From Straminergon stramineum (taxonomy: Eukaryota > Streptophyta > Bryopsida > Hypnales > Calliergonaceae), in assembly GCA_963920665.1 (NCBI GenBank), contig OY987272.1, forward strand, positions 1,865,001-1,929,000: a stretch of DNA of 64,000 bases. Reading direction: 5' to 3'. Position numbers and translations under genes: made by a program. Shown one piece after another: positions 23,995 through 35,700 of the stretch. How positions within the stretch are numbered: the stretch's first letter is position 1; each line of letters opens with the position of its first letter. Below the pieces are notes generated by a model, which was not told the DNA's origin, searched no databases, and worked only from the letters and a program-made list of their open reading frames with translations.

Positions 23995-26900
23995 GCCTTC
24001 CGCGACTTCTTCTGGTTGCTCCCGCCTTGACTTGCTGGTGCCCTCGTGGATGACCTCGAAGTGGCTTTCGGAGTTGCCTTCACCGGTGTCATCCGTAATG
24101 CTGCCCGGGTCTAGATCTTCCGAATCTCCGAAGGAGAGTATTCCCCTTCTTCCTACTCCTCGTCTTCCGATCTGGTCCGGTACTCTTCTTCCTTAGATTT
24201 CTCAATCTGAGTTATCTCTCTCTCATCTTCCTCGCTTGGAGATGTCTCATCCAATACGATAGGCTCTATCTCCTTCCTTAGTTGCTGCTGCTATAGCATG
24301 TATTCGAATCCTTCCGGATGGATCCGGACCGGATTCAGCAGCCCTCTAGTCCGCTTCGTCAATTCACCGCGAACCTGGGTTCGAGGTGTTTGAAGTGGCT
24401 CCTTCACCGGAAGATGGAATACTGAAACTGGCGGCGAAATCGTAATCTCTGGCGGTGCTAACTCCCATGTCGCCTCTAGTTGCGTACTTGGTTCGCGCAC
24501 TGTCTTCACGCTCCCCCGGATTGTCTTCTCTAGTTGTGTGGAGAAGGGTTTCGTCGAATGTCGGAGAGTTTCTGTCGCGCCCCTCAGTGACACTTACCAC
24601 CTTAAGTTCCCTTCCAATACTTCTCAAGCACTTGATACTTTAGTGGCATTAAGGGTCACGCTATTCTAACTCTACACATGCCACGCACATCCAATGTTAG
24701 TCCCCAATTTCAACTCTTTGTGCTAAGTCCCAGTCACCGGGACTATTAGCACACACACCTATCATGACATCGGGGCATGTTACTTGGTAACATGGGGCGG
24801 AACTTCCATCTTATTGTGCAAGGACCCATGGTGGCACTACTCACCATGGTCCTAACCGCCCTTGAGTGTAACCCCAACTCCATACTAGGCTCCTTGTATA
24901 TTTGCTACTTTCCACTTCATCACTAATCGAGACTCACCATTCAGGACACCTCACATAGCCTAGCAAGGAGTGGGACTCCACCCAACCGGTGCCACAGGAC
25001 ACACCCAAGTGTCCCATGGTGCCTTGGAGTAGTGGTGACCCCACACCACCAACCTTGAGTCACCGAGACTCACCAAGGCTCCAAGAGGGAGTGAGGAGGA
25101 AGACCAACCCCTCCTATAGTACTTTCTATGGGATTTGGCAGCCCCCCCCCCTTGTATGTCAAGGGGGACTCCCAAACACCCTTCGGTTTTGGAAGACCAC
25201 CCCGTTTCTCCCGATTCGCGCTAGTTTGGGACTCCCGAACTTCCACCCGGCATAACTTTGCGGTCCGGGATCCAAATCGCACATGCAACCCCATTTTCGA
25301 CATCTACGCGACGCGTAGATGCCGATGGACTACTCACTTGCTCCATTCGGACAAGTACTCGCAAAGTTATCGCCCTCCAAAGATTCGGGACACTCCCAGC
25401 GCGACCGGGACACCCCCAACTTTGAACGCCCATAACTTTTGACTCACAAGTCCAACTCACGCGTTCTTTGGACGGCTAGAAGCATCTTCTCAAGACCTTT
25501 CCAAGCATGTATCACACGCCCCCAAATTCGTCCGGATCAGAGCGCTAACACGCTCTGATCGCTCGGGACTCCTAGTCCCCCTCACCTCATCTCTTGCAAG
25601 GCTTGGGGAGTCACCCCCAATGTCCCCCTTGCTCACCAAGGTGGCACGGGCACGCCTTGTGATGAGGGTCGTGACAGTTTCCCGCGGGGCTTCCGGTTTT
25701 AACAGCAATGGCATCGAGGCCGTTAGCTTGACTGGAGTTACTGTGTCGAAATGGATCTCCGGAAAGTTGGAGAAGTCCATTACACGGTCAGGGTTGATCC
25801 GCCCAAGTAGCTGTCTCATCTCCTTCAGCGTAGTCTCCATCCTTGAGGAGAAGTCTACCAAGATCCGGATCACCTTCGACCCGGTAAGGTGCCCTTCTTC
25901 CGCGAGTCGGTTCTACACAAAAGCCGCCTTCATCACAAGGTCTGCCGGCTTCTCTACTAACCCAGATAGGTTCTTCACCAACTACAGGGCTTCCTTCTCC
26001 CTTTGCTTTGCTGTGGCCGTCTCTCCTTGAGCCCAGCTCAGTCGAGTTTGAAGGTCCGCCTTTTCCTTCTCTAGGCCTTCTATTTGTTTCTCCTTCTTCT
26101 CCAGCACTTCCGGATTCGGAAGTTTCTTCAACGCGTCAAGGATGTCTTCCGGTTCCATCTTTAACTCCCGACTGATCCTCCTCAACAGATCCGCCAAGTT
26201 CTCGTGGTACTCTTGTACTTGTACTAACCAGTTGAACCCGGTCTTGAAGAACCCGGCTATGCCACCTTCTTCTTCCTCCAATATCTTCTGTTGAGCCGGA
26301 AGTTTCCTCCGCGACGCCAGATCTGTGGACTTCCGTCGCTTGTGCTCCAAGAGTTGTTCCTCCTCTATCAGCGGTTGTTCTGCCATCACTTCTTTTGTGA
26401 GGCCGTATTGAAGGATGGTCGATCCAGTATTGTATTCTACCATTTCTGCATCACTTAAAAGCTCTATGTAGTGGTAGAGGTGGAACAGATACGAACCTAT
26501 AGGACTGGTCTTTGCTTTCCCTATGTTGGCAACAAGCTTGGAGACCACTACTCCAATTGATTGGCCTACCCTCCATAGCACCAAATATGGTGTTTGCAAC
26601 CGTAACCGTAACCTGGGTAGGCTTTTCCGGATAGAGGATGGGGATCAGGAACTCTAAGACATGCCTCTGCCTTGCATCTAGGCAGTCACTAATAGCGTAC
26701 CCTTCCTTAGAATGGGCTGTGTTCCTAAATTTCCCTACAATGAACTTATCTGTTCGGAAGGCTAAACCGGATCCTTTTGGGGGGAATCTGTAAACCTTAG
26801 CCCAGACCTCGTCAGTCCAGGTTGCAAGTCTCCCTCTCACCATCAATTCATATTGGTTTGAAGCACCCACTATCAATTCCAGAATCATCCAGTCGTTCTT

Positions 26901-27020
26901 TACGATCCATGGCCATAAGAACAGACCGACACACCCTATCTCACTGAGATCATCCTCCAACCGAGACCGCTCTCTCAACCTTTCCGGAATGGTTGGACAA
27001 ACCATCCGTCCAGTCACCAA
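23995..27020 (-). pseudogene. Long unidentified ORF, broken and split by a solo LTR
   Basis: I do not recognise the family. Reading minus-strand from ATG at 27020, the N-terminal 150 residues look globular and contain EVWAKVYRFPPKGSGLAFRT and HVLEFLIPILYPEKP. A frameshift at about 26560 leads to a second frame with LTKEVMAEQPLIEEEQLLEH and then a coiled-coil region (LEKKEKQIEGLEKEKADLQT). In-frame TAG codons at 25982 and about 25914 follow, then MRQLLGRINPDRVMDF, then the solo LTR at 24573-25676. Removing the LTR with one GTTTC copy restores the frame across the junction (PRET to LRHST). Further TAGs occur near 24291 and below. The tail is charged and ends in Lys/Arg-rich sequence. It could be a gag-like or transposon-borne protein. 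Confidence 0.55.
24573..25676 (-). mobile_element. Solo LTR (1,104 bp) with GTTTC target duplication
   Basis: The element begins TGTCGCGCCCCTCAGTG and ends GGGTCGTGACA, giving TG...CA ends and short inverted TGTC(A)CG termini. GTTTC occurs immediately outside both ends (24568-24572 and 25677-25681). There is no internal coding region, so it is a solo LTR left by recombination. On the minus strand it starts TGTCACGACCC, a common start for plant Ty3/gypsy LTRs. It splits the unidentified ORF described above, so it inserted after that ORF arrived. A run of ten Cs occurs at about 25142. Confidence 0.9.
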
Positions 27021-27060
27021 CGGTTTCCAGATATCCCCCTCCGTCGTTGCAAACTATACT

Positions 27061-28070
27061 GAAATTTGCACACGTAGTAATTCCTCACCCGATCACTAAC
27101 TCACCATTCTTTCACTCAACTATACGCGTACAAAACAATTGTAGAAGAAAGAGGAAGAGCAAATGAGAGTGGCGGGGTTAAGTACCCGTCAATTTACCGA
27201 CCATTCCCAAAGTAGACCGTTTACTCGTAACGGGTCCCTACTTTTCTAGACCGTAGGTTGTCGCTATCTGGGTTTCTAGAATCTGGATCCGTCCTGGATC
27301 CGTTATGGATTACCTGGAGCATCCTCCCAGCCTTAGGGGGATGTTTAGGCTAAGGGGGTTGTAATCCTTTTTGCCTATCAGAAATTTTGAAAAATTCTAT
27401 ATAATTATACACTCTTAAATACTAACCTAGTGACTTCTAGGATTACAGCTCGCGACAGAAGACTATTAGAATAGGCTCATATAACAACAAATATATTTTA
27501 GGAAAATTATCAATACTAAAATATTCATCGTAAGTTAATCAGTCTCATACCAATCCAACACTTCAAAAAGAAAAAACATAAAAAATGATAGGTGTGGTCA
27601 AGCTCACTTGACTTTCTAGATGTGAAACAGTATCCATCACATTGCTCTTCTGTCATTGAATATTTGCCATTGTTTGCATATCTTGACTATAGGCTGAGGA
27701 ATAGATGGTATTTTATATAATTGCTCTTGCCATCACTCTAGTTTACTTTCACACATCCTTTTCTTCTTTAAGAGCTTTGTCAATTTCTTAACTTTATAAA
27801 TAACCTATACATGGTACCTTTTTGGTCAACAACAATATTTGATATGATTTGTAAGTCAAAAATGTGGTCTACCTCATAGATAGACAATTCTCACATTAAT
27901 CTTCAATTTATCAAAAATTAGAAATTCTATTTTTGGAAGCTCAGTTTCAACCTTTAAATGGTCGATTTATGGACCTTCTACCTTAGTTTCTTCTTTTTAT
28001 AAACATCAACAACAAAGTAACTCAATAACTCCCAAACTCTATCCTCCAATCTTGTCAACCTAAATGTGTT
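27061..28070. other. Intergenic DNA, no supported gene
   Basis: The first 300 bp keep the GC-rich style (ending near AAGGGGGTTGTAATCC at about 27350), then the DNA returns to AT-rich. A single end of the C-type repeat (GGACCTTCTACCTTA at about 27971) is visible without its partner. Confidence 0.4.
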
Positions 28071-28911
28071 AGAGCATCCGCACGCCAGCTTGCTAAACAA
28101 ACTCAACTCGCTCTCTAAGCACATTTCGGCTGATTTTCTTTCCATGGCAAGCGCGGCAAGTGAAAAAAACCCACATGCCATGCTACAATTTCAAGAGGCC
28201 ACCGCCAAGTAGTGTGGCTTGAGCATGCCACACTAAGCGGTTGGCTTTCACTTCTAGCCCGGTCTTCAAGATACATTCCCCAACTAGCCGTGGAAGGGCT
28301 CAAATTCATTTTATAATGCAGTGAAGTTTTCTTCACTGACGTTATAAAAACTCTTAAAAATTATAATTGGCATTACTTCAAAGTTTCCTTTACTTCTGTC
28401 AAATGAATCGTGTGGAGATCTTCTGCAAATGAGTTAGAGCTTTGAAGTAAGAAGGGAATCTCTTTATAAATACATGGGGTGGTAGGAGATAGGCCAACCC
28501 ATGTGGGATATGTAAATTAGAGTTAGTAGAAACTTCAAGCACTCATTCTTGAAGCTCCTATTAACTCTAATTTTTCACATATCCCACATGGGTTGGCTTA
28601 TCTCCTACCACCCCATGTATTTATAGAGAGATTTTCTTCTCACTTGGGAACTCAAATTCATTTGATAATGCTAGAGGAGCACAGTGGGGTAAATGACATA
28701 CTCACTACTCTCAATGAATAGACGATTTAAATTTTTTACAGTTAGATTTTTAAGAAAAGAAACTATGCTTCAATTAAATAGTCCGCATGGCGCCCCTAGT
28801 TGGTGTGTCTACCATGGGGCAGAAGAGGAGCAGTGAAGTTGAGCTCTTCCACCCGCATTCCAAAACCGCACTTGGAGCCCCTATCTGGCGTGTCTGTGGT
28901 GCGGATGCTCT
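28071..28911. mobile_element. MITE with AGAGCATCCGCAC terminal repeats
   Basis: The left end is AGAGCATCCGCACGCCAG; the right end reads as the reverse complement of AGAGCATCCGCACCACAG. AGAGCATC-type termini are seen in many plant hAT-like MITEs, but I find no matching 8-bp duplication, so the superfamily is tentative. The 841-bp interior contains a strong hairpin (28455-28635) and a direct repeat (ctcaaattcattt at about 28298 and 28650). Short ORFs here are not genes. Confidence 0.65.
28455..28635. repeat. Hairpin with about 80-bp stem
   Basis: The arm 28455-28539 (with TACATGGGGTGGTAGGAGAT) pairs with 28549-28635 almost without mismatches over about 80 bp, and the loop is about 10 nt. Length and near-perfect pairing suit production of siRNA or a young miRNA-like precursor if transcribed. 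It may also just be a nested foldback. Confidence 0.8.
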
Positions 28912-30197
28912 CACAATCAGACAATTGTAAAGAAATCCTTAGCTCACATCCAGCTCTACACCAGAATGCTGAAAATACAACAACTATACATGCATGGTGG
29001 TACATGTCCCACCTAAATCATAAAATAGGCTAATGCCTAGTACTTGATTTTACAACATACTAATCTTTGGGATACATAATTAAATGTATAGATGAGCTCT
29101 TGTGCAACAAGAAAGTCATACAAGGTAGAGACATCTCATACACATTCCAATGTACCAAATCTAAGCTCAATATATTAGAGTGTTGTCAAAATTAAAAGGT
29201 CTTTTGGAGGGTTCATATTTTTCCTAATGCTTGTGTTTGCTTTACATGTGATCCTATTTTTGAATTATTGGTATTGTATTCTTGAAGATGGACTTCAAAT
29301 GGAAGTTAATATCTCTCTAAATTTGAGCCAAAGTGATTTCCTTCCACTTCAACAAGCTTTTTGTTCTATTTGCTAATTAAGAAACATATGCAATTCTTTT
29401 ATCTATATTCCAAACAAGTTGAGCAAGGGCAATAAGGTTCATAATGGATACTTGATCAAGCCTTATTGTTTTTCTAATCTTGTATTTACTACAACTCGGC
29501 ATGATCATCGAGGTTTGATGGACAAAAGAAAAAGACAAAGGGTAAGTAGAGATCCTCCCAACACTTGTGTTAGGGAAATGAGACATGATCAATTAATTTG
29601 TGGTCCTACTAAAATATTTGCTTTGGCATTGCAAATAAAAAAATTTAGGGTTGTTGATTAGTACATGAGACATCAAATTCTACTATTCATCTTCAAATTA
29701 GTATATTGACAATTTGACATCACTAATGATCAAATTTGTTTTGTTTTGCTCACAAGGGATCCATTCTCCAAATTTTGAACCCTATGTTTTGCCTAAGGTA
29801 GCATCATCTAAAAGAAACATGTTCCACTCTCAGACACCTCAAAAATGGCCTTGATTGAACACTTCAAGACTAAAAAACACCACAACTTTTCTAAAGCCTC
29901 CAATGAGAGGTGAAGAATTTTCAACACAATCAATGAAAGTTATGACATTTTGTGCTTCAAGGGTGTCCATTCAAGGTGAGTAGTGTTAAGTATAGGCTAT
30001 CCTATATTTTCAACTTTGATAATTTTGAAAATACTACTAGAATGTTGAAAAATTACAAAACCACTTGGGTTGCATTTCTCTTGAGTTTGCTAATATCATC
30101 ATGAAATTTTTTCGGTTCAAACTTTGAAGGAGCAAGGACTAGAAAAAGTGTCCCTTGTATGTGCAACTAAGATGAACTTTTGACATGTCACTAGATC
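28912..30197. other. Intergenic DNA, no supported gene
   Basis: About 1.3 kb, AT-rich. The overlapping 80-codon plus and 71-codon minus frames at about 29380-29660 have no recognisable content. Confidence 0.45.
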
Positions 30198-30528
30198 TAA
30201 GGTAGGAGGTCTATAAAGTGCTTGGGCTCTAATAGAGTTCACCTCTTGAAATGTACACTATTTGCATATTTTTCTTTCTCATTGTTCAACAATGTAAATA
30301 TAGTGCACATTTCAAGAGGTGGAAGCTTCTAGTGACCATTGTATTTTGACTCCAAAAATTCATAACTAATTCCACAAAGCTCCAAAAAATATGAAACGAC
30401 TTGCATTAGATACCAATTCCATTCGTGTTTCAAGAAAAAAAACTACTGAAAAATATTTCAAGAAGCCTATCCTCCCCAAAATAATTTCCAGCTCTTAAAT
30501 GGGCGCTTTATATGGACCTCCTACCTTA
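30198..30528. mobile_element. C-type MITE (TAAGGTAGGAGGT ends)
   Basis: The left end TAAGGTAGGAGGTCTATAAA and the reverse complement of the right end (TAAGGTAGGAGGTCCATATA) form terminal inverted repeats continuing into a GCGCCCATTTAAGAG-like stretch. It is 331 bp and contains a 30-bp-stem hairpin at 30240-30321. A related, longer element is at 30771-31311. Confidence 0.7.
30240..30321. repeat. Hairpin of miRNA-precursor size
   Basis: CACCTCTTGAAATGTACACT at about 30240 pairs with AGTGCACATTTCAAGAGGTG ending at 30321. The stem is about 28-30 bp with few mismatches and a loop of about 23 nt. It lies inside the C-type MITE. Confidence 0.65.
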
Positions 30529-30621
30529 CCTTATTAGAATGCTGGAATTCTTAGACCTCAGGTAGCGGCAAGTTACAGCGACTGGACAAAACCCAAAAAC
30601 TTCAGAAACTTAAGTTCCTTT

Positions 30622-30770
30622 TGTCTACAGTGCGACTGCAACTTGTCTGCACCTGTGTCTGGTGGTTCTGTATTTTTACCCTTTGCAATGAAATTCTGTT
30701 TCATTTGTTACAAAGATAAACAAACAAATTGTCTGCACCCCAATAACTTAAATCCCCACTCCCAAGAGTA
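30622..30770 (-). repeat. SINE-like repeat, copy 1 (interrupted)
   Basis: It shares with 32525-32762 the segments GCAACTTGTCTGCACC, TTTGCAATGAAAT...TTTCATTTGTT and CAATAACTTAAATC, ending CTCCCAAGAGTA. The remainder of the unit continues after the C-type MITE at 31312 (TACCACTGAG...). Confidence 0.6.
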
Positions 30771-31311
30771 CGGTAGGAGGTGCAAACTCTGGCCATGCTC
30801 TAAGAACTGTTCCTAGAGTGTATCAAGAATTGTCACTGTAGGAATGAAAAATGGCCCATTGAAGTATTGGTGTCAATTTGGGATTCTCATTGCACAGTTT
30901 TAGGAATGGTTGGGGATTGAGTTTGATTAGGAAGTTGACAAAATTTCAGTGTACATAATGTGGAGTTATAAGTAGTTGGAGACTTTGTGTCATCCTAGAC
31001 AATTAAATGCACCATGTTGTTGAAGTTTAAGGTTAGCACACCTTCATTTTTGGACTCCATTTGCACCATTAAAGGACAAGTGTTTGACATTTTATGGCAG
31101 TACCTATAGACTCAAAAAGCACCTTACTACTGTGATCTTTAGAAAATCATATCTAATACAGTTTAATTCTGAAAATTACAAATCAAATTGTGAAGAATGT
31201 GTCTCTCTCTCTCTACTTTCTCTGAAAATTTGTTAGAAAATGCTTTGATCAGCGTAGAAGGCATCCTAAGCCAAAATGCTCTTTAATGGGCAATTTTTGC
31301 ACCTCCTACCT
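30771..31311. mobile_element. C-type MITE inserted in the SINE-like repeat, TA duplication
   Basis: The left end is CGGTAGGAGGTGCAAA; the right end reverse-complemented is AGGTAGGAGGTGCAAA. The intact repeat at 32525 reads AAGAGTACCACTGAG, whereas here it is AAGAGTA, element, TACCACTGAG. The target duplication is therefore TA (30769-30770 and 31312-31313), as in Tc1/mariner or Stowaway-type elements. It is 541 bp and non-coding. Confidence 0.7.
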
Positions 31312-31391
31312 TACCACTGAGTGCGACCGTGGGCGTTGCAACTTGTTTGCACTCTACACTCAAAGAACTCAAATCCCAACTCCCAAGAGTA
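31312..31391 (-). repeat. SINE-like repeat, copy 2 (short)
   Basis: It begins TACCACTGAG, contains GTGGGCGTTGCAACTTGTTT and ends AATCCCAACTCCCAAGAGTA. Read on the minus strand it contains a tRNA A-box-like CTCAGTGGTA. The B box is not convincing. Confidence 0.6.
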
Positions 31392-32159
31392 CGGTAGTCT
31401 ACTCTTAAAGTGACCATTTAAGGGTTGGTTGCCCTTTTCAATGGTTCTTAGATGCACGAAATTATTTTTCCTTATTTTTCACGTGAAGAAAAATTGATGT
31501 GGAATATAACCCAATTGGTTTCATATTTTTTGGAGCATTTTTGAATTACTTAAGAATTTCTAAAGAATTCTGCCACAGGCAACTATTTCTTGAACGTAGG
31601 CCTTACAAAATCCACACATGCATAGTCTGAAAAAAGATATGGCTTCACCAAAAACAAGCACTACAACATGCAAAAAGTATTAGACAAGTTTCCAAAATGC
31701 GGCTTTTACTAAACTTTACTATTAAAGGGCCAAGGCCTATTCTTTGACAAAAAATCACTCGAAATTGCCATTTCTATTGTATTCATCTAAGAAAAAGAAA
31801 ATTAAAGTTAAAAAATCAAACCATAGGATGTTGTACTATACTTGTATGAAATCATGTTGTAAAAATTTCATGAGGTTTGATTGTACAGATTAGAAGATAT
31901 TAGCATTCAAAGTTGTGGGGGAATGTTTTTTGAATATAGGTAAACATTTCAGATATGGACCCACCTTAGCTCTTATTCCATCCACTTGCAAAATATAAAG
32001 GAATATTTGACAAATGTTAAACTGCTCTAACATCATTGACAAAACATTCAATGCTTTACACATATACAACCAGATAATGTCCATGTCTGACCCTAGCTAG
32101 GGATGTCTGAACTCTGAAGAAGAGGAAGAGGGGCAAAATTAGAGCAAACTAAGTTACCA
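31392..32159. mobile_element. Probable C-type element at the same TA of the SINE-like repeat
   Basis: The SINE-like unit is broken at exactly the same point: CCCAAGAGTA at 31391, then CGGTAGTCTACTCT, and after 768 bp ...GTTACCA followed by TACCACTGAGCTAG at 32160. The ends are only weakly inverted (CGGTAG against TGGTAA), so this is either a diverged relative or a tandem duplication product. No gene is inside. Confidence 0.5.
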
Positions 32160-32293
32160 TACCACTGAGCTAGTGTAACTGTGGGTGTTGCAACTTGTTT
32201 GCACTTGTATTTTTCCTTCTTTGCAATGAATTTTCGTTTCATTTGTGTAAAAAAAACAAAAAACAAAAAAACACTTACTTGCACCCCAATAAC
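32160..32293 (-). repeat. SINE-like repeat, copy 3
   Basis: It starts TACCACTGAGCTAGTGTAAC and keeps GTGGGTGTTGCAACTTGTTT, the TTTGCAATGAATTTTCGTTT segment, an A-rich stretch and CACCCCAATAACTTAA. It runs into the family-B MITE at 32294, which is inserted at the TTAA of that last segment. Confidence 0.6.
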
Positions 32294-32523
32294 TTAACTC
32301 TTAAAGGACGGACTTGCGAATGTGGAAATCATACCTTTTGGAACCATGTGGCATCATTTACTTTAAAAAAATAAAAAATACACATTGGAGGTCAAAGTAC
32401 TATAGAAGATCTTCCCTTTCCGCATAAAATTTCAAGGATGAATAGTTGCAGTTCTATCCTAGATAGAGAGATTCCTTGTCATCCATCAGACACTAAACGT
32501 TCATGTCAACGTTTAAGGGTTAA
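32294..32523 (+). mobile_element. TTAA-type MITE, family B
   Basis: The element starts TTAACTCTTAAAGGACGGAC and ends CAACGTTTAAGGGTTAA; it is 230 bp. The sibling SINE-like repeats read CAATAACTTAAATCCCAAC with one TTAA, whereas here it is CAATAACTTAA, element, TTAAATCCCAAC. That gives a second filled/empty pair with TTAA duplicated (empty sites near 30750 and 32742). Confidence 0.85.
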
Positions 32524-32765
32524 ATCCCAACTCCCAAGAGTACCACTGAGCTAGTGCGACTGTGGGCGTTGCAACTTGTCTGCACCTCTGTCCAGTCCTG
32601 GTTTGTCTGAGTCTTGTTGTTCTCGTCCCCCGTCAGGCCATCTGTGGCTGATGGGTTTGTATCTTAACTTACTCTTTTGCAATGAAATCACTTTCATTTG
32701 TTTCAAAAACAAACAAACAAACTTGTCTACACCCCCAATAACTTAAATCCCAACTCCCAAGACCA
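32524..32765 (-). repeat. SINE-like repeat, copy 4 (most complete)
   Basis: It runs from AATCCCAACTCCCAAGAGTA through TACCACTGAGCTAGTGCGAC, GTTGCAACTTGTCTGCACC, a unique middle (ccagtcctggtttgtctgag) and CAATAACTTAAATCCCAAC. On the minus strand TAGCTCAGTGGT matches the RNA polymerase III A box of tRNAs, suggesting a tRNA-derived SINE. The B box is unclear. Confidence 0.55.
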
Positions 32766-35700
32766 CTCAAGGGAGGGAGGGACGGCCAGTACTCTAGATA
32801 TAGTCCAGTAAGCTTATGTCCCAAACAGGGTTTTTTTTTTTAGGCAATTAAATGCCCAATTGCCTCAAAAAAAAATGGGCAGCTTCAAGCCTATACAAAA
32901 AAAAGGGGGTAAGTGTGTTAAAAAATGCCAGACTATCATCATGGCCGTGCACATTGTTGCCACAATGTTTCCAGAAACCTCATTTTATCCATCATGTAGA
33001 GCCAGCACAGACAAATATTGCATACAAAAATTACATATTGAAAATTGTGTACTCATAATTGGCCCCATTCAATTCAAATCCCCAAAGTGAAGGAGCCAGG
33101 AAATGCAGAACCTTCTTGAAAGAAAGGCCACATAACCATTTGTCTAAAAACCAAAAAAAAAACACTGGTCCCAAAGGTCCAAGTCCTGAATCCCACTGAA
33201 ACCTTGAAATGGTAAATTAATGGCAGTGTTTCTTGCACACAGTACTTATTACTGTCACCTCCACTCCTAGCTCCAGGGAGTCAGGGACTCCATCATCTCC
33301 CACCATATTCAATTTTCTTTTGCATCATCGTTTCCTCAATCCAATTTTGGATGCGTAACTGACATTCCTCAGACGGAGGTGCATTATACAAATGCTGCAA
33401 ATACATTACTTACTCAACAGTAGGATTTAAGGTATCCATGACATTCTAATTTTTGACATCTTTCCTCGTGCCTTTTTTGACACTAAATTATGATCTTCTT
33501 TCACCTTAGGGCTCAAAAGGGAAGCATGGACCACTACTTTGCCAATTGTTAGTTATCAAAAGTGTAGTAAATTCTTGACAATCATTGTATAGCTATGGGC
33601 CATAAAAGGAATGGACACTTTAATACTTTGAAATGTTATGTATGTTTTAAATTGTTGAATGTATGAGTTTCTTTCAATTTGGAAAATTGACTCTTGGTTA
33701 TCACCTTCTAGTTGTAGCAATGTAGTCAACAAATACTACCTACATAGACAAAGAATTGCATTGCCTTAGAGTTGTATACCCAAATTTGGTAGCAAGAAAT
33801 TGAAAGAGTACTCGATCACCACTTATTGTTGTCAAGTGGGTTATGAACTTATTATTATGAGTGTATCATAAGAGTATCATATGTATGAACTTATCATGAT
33901 AACATTTTATGATAATTACTAGGACAAATGTAAACTTCAAACTGAATCAAAATTAGATTTTGTTTAGATTCAAGAAACAATCACTATCATAATTAATTAT
34001 TGATGTATTATATTTTCTTGAATACTTATTATATCAATCATATGCAATAAGTTTTAAAATTGGATGGCTTTTCCCTCTCCTCCTTGCATAGATAAGTTTT
34101 TCTTATTTTAAACATATCAATTGATTTTTTGAATGACATTGTTATCATAGTTTAAAAAATTATTCATCTTGTAAGAGCTCTTGAAATCTTTCAACATCCT
34201 AACATCATTCAAAATAATCTCTCATCCTCATCCAAATATTAATCAAATTAAGAAATCATAATACTTTAGATTTTTTAATAAGTACAAATATGAACCTAAT
34301 AAGTACACTTATTATAAGAAAGTTACCACCTAAGGTTGTCATTTAAAAAAAAAGCAAGTAGAAGCCTAGAAGGTGAATATGTAGTAGGGTCAACTAATTT
34401 TTGTATTAATATGTAGAAGATTTTTAGTTTTGAGATTTCTGAAAAAAATCATGGACAAAAGAAATTGAAAATCAATTTTGGTGTGAAATTAATTTGATGT
34501 GGTATTAGAATGTTAATATTAAGCTGTCATCTCCAAGTTTTTCATGAATTGATGATTGTATTTTTAAATACATTTAAAATGCTACACTTACTAATGCAAA
34601 TGTGTATCTAAAATTTCATGAAAATGAAGCCTTTTAAACAAATTTAGAAGTACAATTAGTACAATCTTTTCCTACATTCAAACATGTGAGAATAAACAAC
34701 TTGAAAAAAAATTCATTTTTTAGATTTTTTTTAAAGATTAAAATGGTATGTGTGTATAGTGTATATAAGATATTTATCTACTGTTTAGAACTTTTTTTAT
34801 GATTTAAAAAAAATGTGCTTGAAAATGAAGTTTTGAAGGTGAAATTTTATAGATTTTGAGATCTAAAATTAAATATTGGCAATATTTACAATCAACGTTT
34901 AGATAGAAATTGGTCAACCTATTATTAAAATGGGAGTTTTGAACTTCAAAATCTTTATTGAAAATCAATTGTGAAAGTCTAAAATTTGCTACTATAGTTG
35001 ATATATAGTTGGTATTAACACATGGTTCATAGAAATTTTCCATTATACTAATGTTAATTAATTTTAAAATTTGTTCTAAAACTAGTATTCTGAACAAATT
35101 GCACTAGAATCTTTGTGAAGAAGTGGTTGACTATACCTTGCATTTGCCTTAGAACAAGCCAAACTTTTTTCTCATTCTAAAATATTTTTAATTGAATTAA
35201 AATTCAAATACTTTCTAGAATTAGCATTGAAAGAGAGACCACATAAACAAGGGCTTAGGTGACTTTTATGATTCTCTCCAATGAGTGTGAACAATTTTTG
35301 GCTCTACATTTGCACCAAGTTGAAGAGAAATGATTGATTTACAAAAATTTGAGAAGCCTAAGAGTACCCTCAATGCACCCTACATTCTTGTCCAACAAAA
35401 ACATTCCTAACTTTTGACTCAAGCATAATGAAAACTTTAGAATACAATGATTGGCAATCCATCGCAAAACACTTCAAATAGATAAAACAATATTCTAATT
35501 TCAACTTTGGATAACCAAAATAGACCTCATTAAAAGTAAGTTCAAAGACAAAATTATAGAAGCCCCAACAAATCATTCCTAAAAAATGAAAACCAAAGGA
35601 AATGGCACTTGAATTGATGTGCTATTTGCTTGATTTTTCTTACTTAGGCATGATCTGCCCAAGCCTCCATAATTTTTGTCTTTGAGCTTTCTTTCTAGTT

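Larger units (their letters stand above)
22980..27060. mobile_element. GC-richer block, probable retroelement or captured-gene remnant
   Basis: Base composition is clearly higher in GC than the neighbours, with many CCGGA(T/A) motifs, from about 22980 to 27060. The block encloses a long decayed minus-strand ORF and a solo LTR. I could not find its own terminal repeats or a reverse transcriptase, so calling the whole block a retroelement rests on composition and style only. At 22980-24000 I see no protein motif. Confidence 0.35.

Noticed and set aside
22980..24000. 5' LTR of a complete retrotransposon
   Set aside because: I could not find a matching 3' LTR near 27 kb, a primer-binding site or polymerase motifs.
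27951..27985. Right end of a C-type MITE (GGACCTTCTACCTTA)
   Set aside because: No left partner found within a reasonable distance; may be a fragment.
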